Below the pieces are notes generated by a model that was not told where the DNA came from, did no database searches, and was given only the letters and a program-made list of their open reading frames with translations. Position numbers and translations under genes: made by a program. 26,542 nt of DNA from an uncultured Anaerolineae bacterium (GTDB lineage Bacteria > Chloroflexota > Anaerolineae > Anaerolineales > Villigracilaceae): the NCBI GenBank assembly GCA_903854805.1, contig CAINXK010000472.1, positions 1-26,542 of the forward strand, read 5' to 3'. Below are positions 24,753 through 26,542 of the stretch, one piece after another; the stretch's first letter is position 1, and each line of letters starts with the position of its first letter.

Positions 24753-24779
24753 TGGCATTTTGGCAAATAAATGCCAAAA
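24753..24779 (-). promoter_or_regulatory. Two mutually exclusive hairpins in aminotransferase leader
   Basis: The segment can fold as TGGCATTT/AAATGCCA (24753-24760 with 24769-24776) or as TTTTGGCA/TGCCAAAA (24758-24765 with 24772-24779). The two stems share bases, so only one can form. They lie directly before the terminator hairpin. Whether this is a switch or a chance product of three TGGCA/TGCCA copies is unknown. Confidence 0.4.
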
Positions 24780-24861
24780 AGGTAGGAAATAAATCCTTTT
24801 GTTCCATACTTATATTATCAATCAATTTTGGTTTTTAATACAATGTGGTTTTACACTGTTC

Positions 24862-24897
24862 TGTCACGTCTTTCCGATTCGGAAATGTGACATTTTT
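24862..24897 (+). terminator. Plus-strand terminator-like hairpin without a gene
   Basis: TGTCAC (24862-24867) pairs with GTGACA (24887-24892), and TTTCCG pairs with CGGAAA inside, followed by TTTTT. It is oriented to stop + strand transcription, yet no + strand gene lies upstream within 1.6 kb. The rest of the 24780-25031 gap shows no gene. Confidence 0.45.
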
Positions 24898-25031
24898 CTA
24901 TTTAGTACCAGTGTCACAGAATTTCTACAACCTTGGGGTGCTTTTATCCTGTCAATCCAGCTAAATTCTTGCGGAAAACGAAGAATAGTGCCTTTCCGAA
25001 CCTTCCGGTGCGCCGTCACAGCCCTGACAGT

Positions 25032-25640
25032 TCAGGCGGGCAGAGCAACCATATGCTCATATTCCAGGCTTACGCCCAGGTTGGCTGCCAGTAATGGCAG
25101 TACCTGCTCTGCAAATTCTTCGACCGGTGGCATACGTTTGGCCCGGCTCCATTCAGTCGCTAATCCATATAATGCCCAGCTTGCGGCGGTGGCGCGTTCA
25201 TTCAAGTGTAGTTGGTTTCCGCCTGGCAGACCTTCCAGCCAGTGGCTGAGCAATCCATGGATTTGAGAACGTACCTGCGCTTCAATCAGCAGTTGGAATT
25301 GTTGTTCACTCAGCGCACAGTGTGCGTGCGCCTGGTCAACAAATTCACAGACCGTCACCATCAGGCTGCGTAAATTATTGATACTGAATTGGCAGGCATT
25401 CAGCATGCGCTTATCAATTTCCTGGCGGAATTCCTGCTGGATGGCATGATCCAGCAGGCTAAATTTATCTGGAAAGTGGGCGTAAAAAGTAGCTCGATTG
25501 AGGCCTGCGCGCTCGGTAATATCCTGCACACTCAGGCTTTGGAAACCTTTTTCGGTTACCAAAGCAGCAAAGGCTTGTTCGATCATCTGGCGGGTGCGTT
25601 TTACACGCGGATCAAGTCTTTCATCTTCATTTGGCAACAT
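25032..25640 (-). CDS. TetR/AcrR-family regulator
   Basis: A 202-residue one-component regulator. The N-terminal helix-turn-helix (about 10-60) contains LSVQDITERAGLNRATFYAH, diagnostic for the family. The C-terminal helices (65-190) form the ligand-binding and dimer domain and match no specific subgroup. GGAG lies just before the ATG at 25640. A 16-bp dyad starts 11 bp upstream of the ATG, and a related one lies next to the divergent LUD gene, so autoregulation together with control of that gene is likely. Confidence 0.92.
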   Translation of the reverse strand: MLPNEDERLDPRVKRTRQMIEQAFAALVTEKGFQSLSVQDITERAGLNRATFYAHFPDKFSLLDHAIQQEFRQEIDKRMLNACQFSINNLRSLMVTVCEFVDQAHAHCALSEQQFQLLIEAQVRSQIHGLLSHWLEGLPGGNQLHLNERATAASWALYGLATEWSRAKRMPPVEEFAEQVLPLLAANLGVSLEYEHMVALPA

Positions 25641-25651
25641 TTAGGCTCCAT

Positions 25652-25667
25652 TGTTGTTTAGGCAACA
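25652..25667. promoter_or_regulatory. Operator 1 (GTTG-N6-CAAC)
   Basis: TGTTGTTTAGGCAACA has 5-bp inverted ends (TGTTG/CAACA). It lies 11 bp upstream of the TetR start codon. Operator 2 at 25727-25740 shares 13 of its central 14 bases. Confidence 0.65.
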
Positions 25668-25724
25668 TAGTTCGTGATTTGATGGTTGACGGGTGCCTGT
25701 TCAGAATGATAGGATTGGCAACAG

Positions 25725-25753
25725 TTGTTGTTTAGTCAACGAGTGTATCTAAT
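25725..25753 (+). promoter_or_regulatory. Operator 2 and promoter of the LUD gene
   Basis: TTGTTG (25725-25730), a 17-bp spacer and TCTAAT (25748-25753) form a fair promoter toward the LUD gene. Operator 2, GTTGTTTAGTCAAC (25727-25740), overlaps its -35 and spacer. A bound TetR dimer there would block RNA polymerase. The adjoining CAACAGTTG (25719-25727) is a further small dyad. Confidence 0.55.
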
Positions 25754-25861
25754 TTATCACGTTTATTCTGGCTAGTCAATCAAATCTCTTGCAAACGGTA
25801 TTTTTGCTGCTTTTGTTTGCCGGCCTTCAAATTTCAAAACACATTCAAAGGAGAAACAAAC

Positions 25862-26506
25862 ATGGCTACCCCAATTGAAACAGTTCTTGCTCCCGATACA
25901 ATTTTTTCGAACCTGGCCTCTGATGCACAAATCGAGCGCACGGTGAAGGCCCTCTCAGCCCATGGGATGCAGGCCGTTGTCGTCCAAAATGCTGCCGAAG
26001 CCCGGCAGAAGGTGGCCGAATTGGTGCCGGCCGGAGCTGAGGTATTCATTTCCAGCTCCGCCACGCTCAGCCAGACGGGCATCACAGATGATATCGATAA
26101 TTCTGGCCGCTACGATTCTGTCCGCGTCAAACTGTCAAAACTGAATTATCAAACCCAGGGTCGTGAAATGCTCAAACTGGGTGCCACTCCTGAGTACGTG
26201 CTTGGCAGCGTGCATGCCCTCACCGAAACCGGTACTGCCATCATTGCTTCGGCCACCGGCAGCCAGCTGGGATCTTATGGCGCTGGGGCAGCCAAGGTGA
26301 TCTGGGTAGTTGGTTCACAGAAGATCGTGCCTGATTTTGCAGTTGGTATGCAGCGCATTCGGGAATATACCCTGCCATTGGAAGATGCCCGTGCCATGCA
26401 GGCCTATGGCATGCATAGCTCCATTAATAAAACCCTGGTGGTAGATCGTGAAGCTACACCGGGTCGCATTACTGTAATTATCGTCAAGGAAAACCTGGGT
26501 TACTAA
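25862..26506 (+). CDS. LUD-domain protein (LutC/YkgG-like)
   Basis: A 214-residue protein of the LUD domain family (lactate utilisation, DUF162). Typical features are VFISSSATLSQTGI, the glycine-rich ATGSQLGSYGAGA, WVVGSQKIVPDF and the C-terminal RIREYTLPLEDARA with GRITVIIVKENLGY. In LutABC such proteins help oxidise lactate together with two iron-sulfur proteins; here LutA and LutB are not visible, though only 36 bp follow before the window ends. AAGGAG lies about 9 nt before the ATG at 25862, preferred over an upstream in-frame start. It is divergent from, and probably repressed by, the TetR regulator. Confidence 0.9.
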   Translation: MATPIETVLAPDTIFSNLASDAQIERTVKALSAHGMQAVVVQNAAEARQKVAELVPAGAEVFISSSATLSQTGITDDIDNSGRYDSVRVKLSKLNYQTQGREMLKLGATPEYVLGSVHALTETGTAIIASATGSQLGSYGAGAAKVIWVVGSQKIVPDFAVGMQRIREYTLPLEDARAMQAYGMHSSINKTLVVDREATPGRITVIIVKENLGY

Positions 26507-26542
26507 ACTCATCAAAATGCAAACGGGCGGGCGCTTTTTATG

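Noticed and set aside
24799..25266. 155-codon plus-strand open frame
   Set aside because: Most of it is antisense to the TetR gene, and the rest covers the non-coding gap with a terminator in it.
1..26542. CRISPR array, tRNA or rRNA genes
   Set aside because: No regularly spaced direct repeats, and no cloverleaf or rRNA-like segment was seen by eye on either strand.

Overview
The window reads as ordinary bacterial chromosome with one accessory stretch in the middle. Gene style suggests Chloroflexota, probably Anaerolineae: a family-5 lipoprotein with a DSNGDGIRE loop, an OppB-like permease with an added DMDGDGIQE loop, an ACT-domain malic enzyme, and a PIN/TRAM membrane protein beside cysS. 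This placement is inference, since no rRNA or tRNA gene was seen.

Region 1 (about 1-13751, mostly + strand) looks like a regulated scavenging locus. A GntR/FCD regulator sits behind a TTGACA promoter whose -10 runs into a perfect 33-bp palindrome, the likely autoregulatory operator. A complete oligopeptide-type ABC importer follows (lipoprotein, two permeases, two ATPases), then an M20 amidohydrolase, a threonine-aldolase-like lyase, two fold-type II PLP enzymes (cysteine-synthase-like and D-cysteine-desulfhydrase-like) and an ornithine-cyclodeaminase/mu-crystallin-like protein. The simplest reading is uptake of an acylated or peptide-bound amino acid, release of the amino acid, then cleavage, elimination or imine reduction. 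The true substrate is unknown. A decayed IS630-type element lies between the aldolase and the next PLP gene.

Region 2 (13752-16763) is the accessory stretch. Two 192-bp arms, inverted and differing at 4 positions, bracket a 769-bp segment with an intact isochorismatase-family gene and a frameshifted esterase cut off exactly at the right arm. Each arm carries the 3' end of one small reading frame and the 5' end of another gene. Outside the right arm lie a small ORF, a hypothetical-protein remnant missing its 5' end, and an intact zinc-ribbon DDE transposase.

Region 3 (16764-26542) is housekeeping. It has an alkyltransferase-like protein lacking the PCHR active site, convergent with cysS; the PIN/TRAM protein upstream of cysS; moaA, a HAD hydrolase and ACT-malic enzyme as a tight + strand operon; a convergent class-I aminotransferase with a structured leader; and a TetR regulator divergent from a LUD-domain protein, with two matching GTTG-N6-CAAC operators between them.
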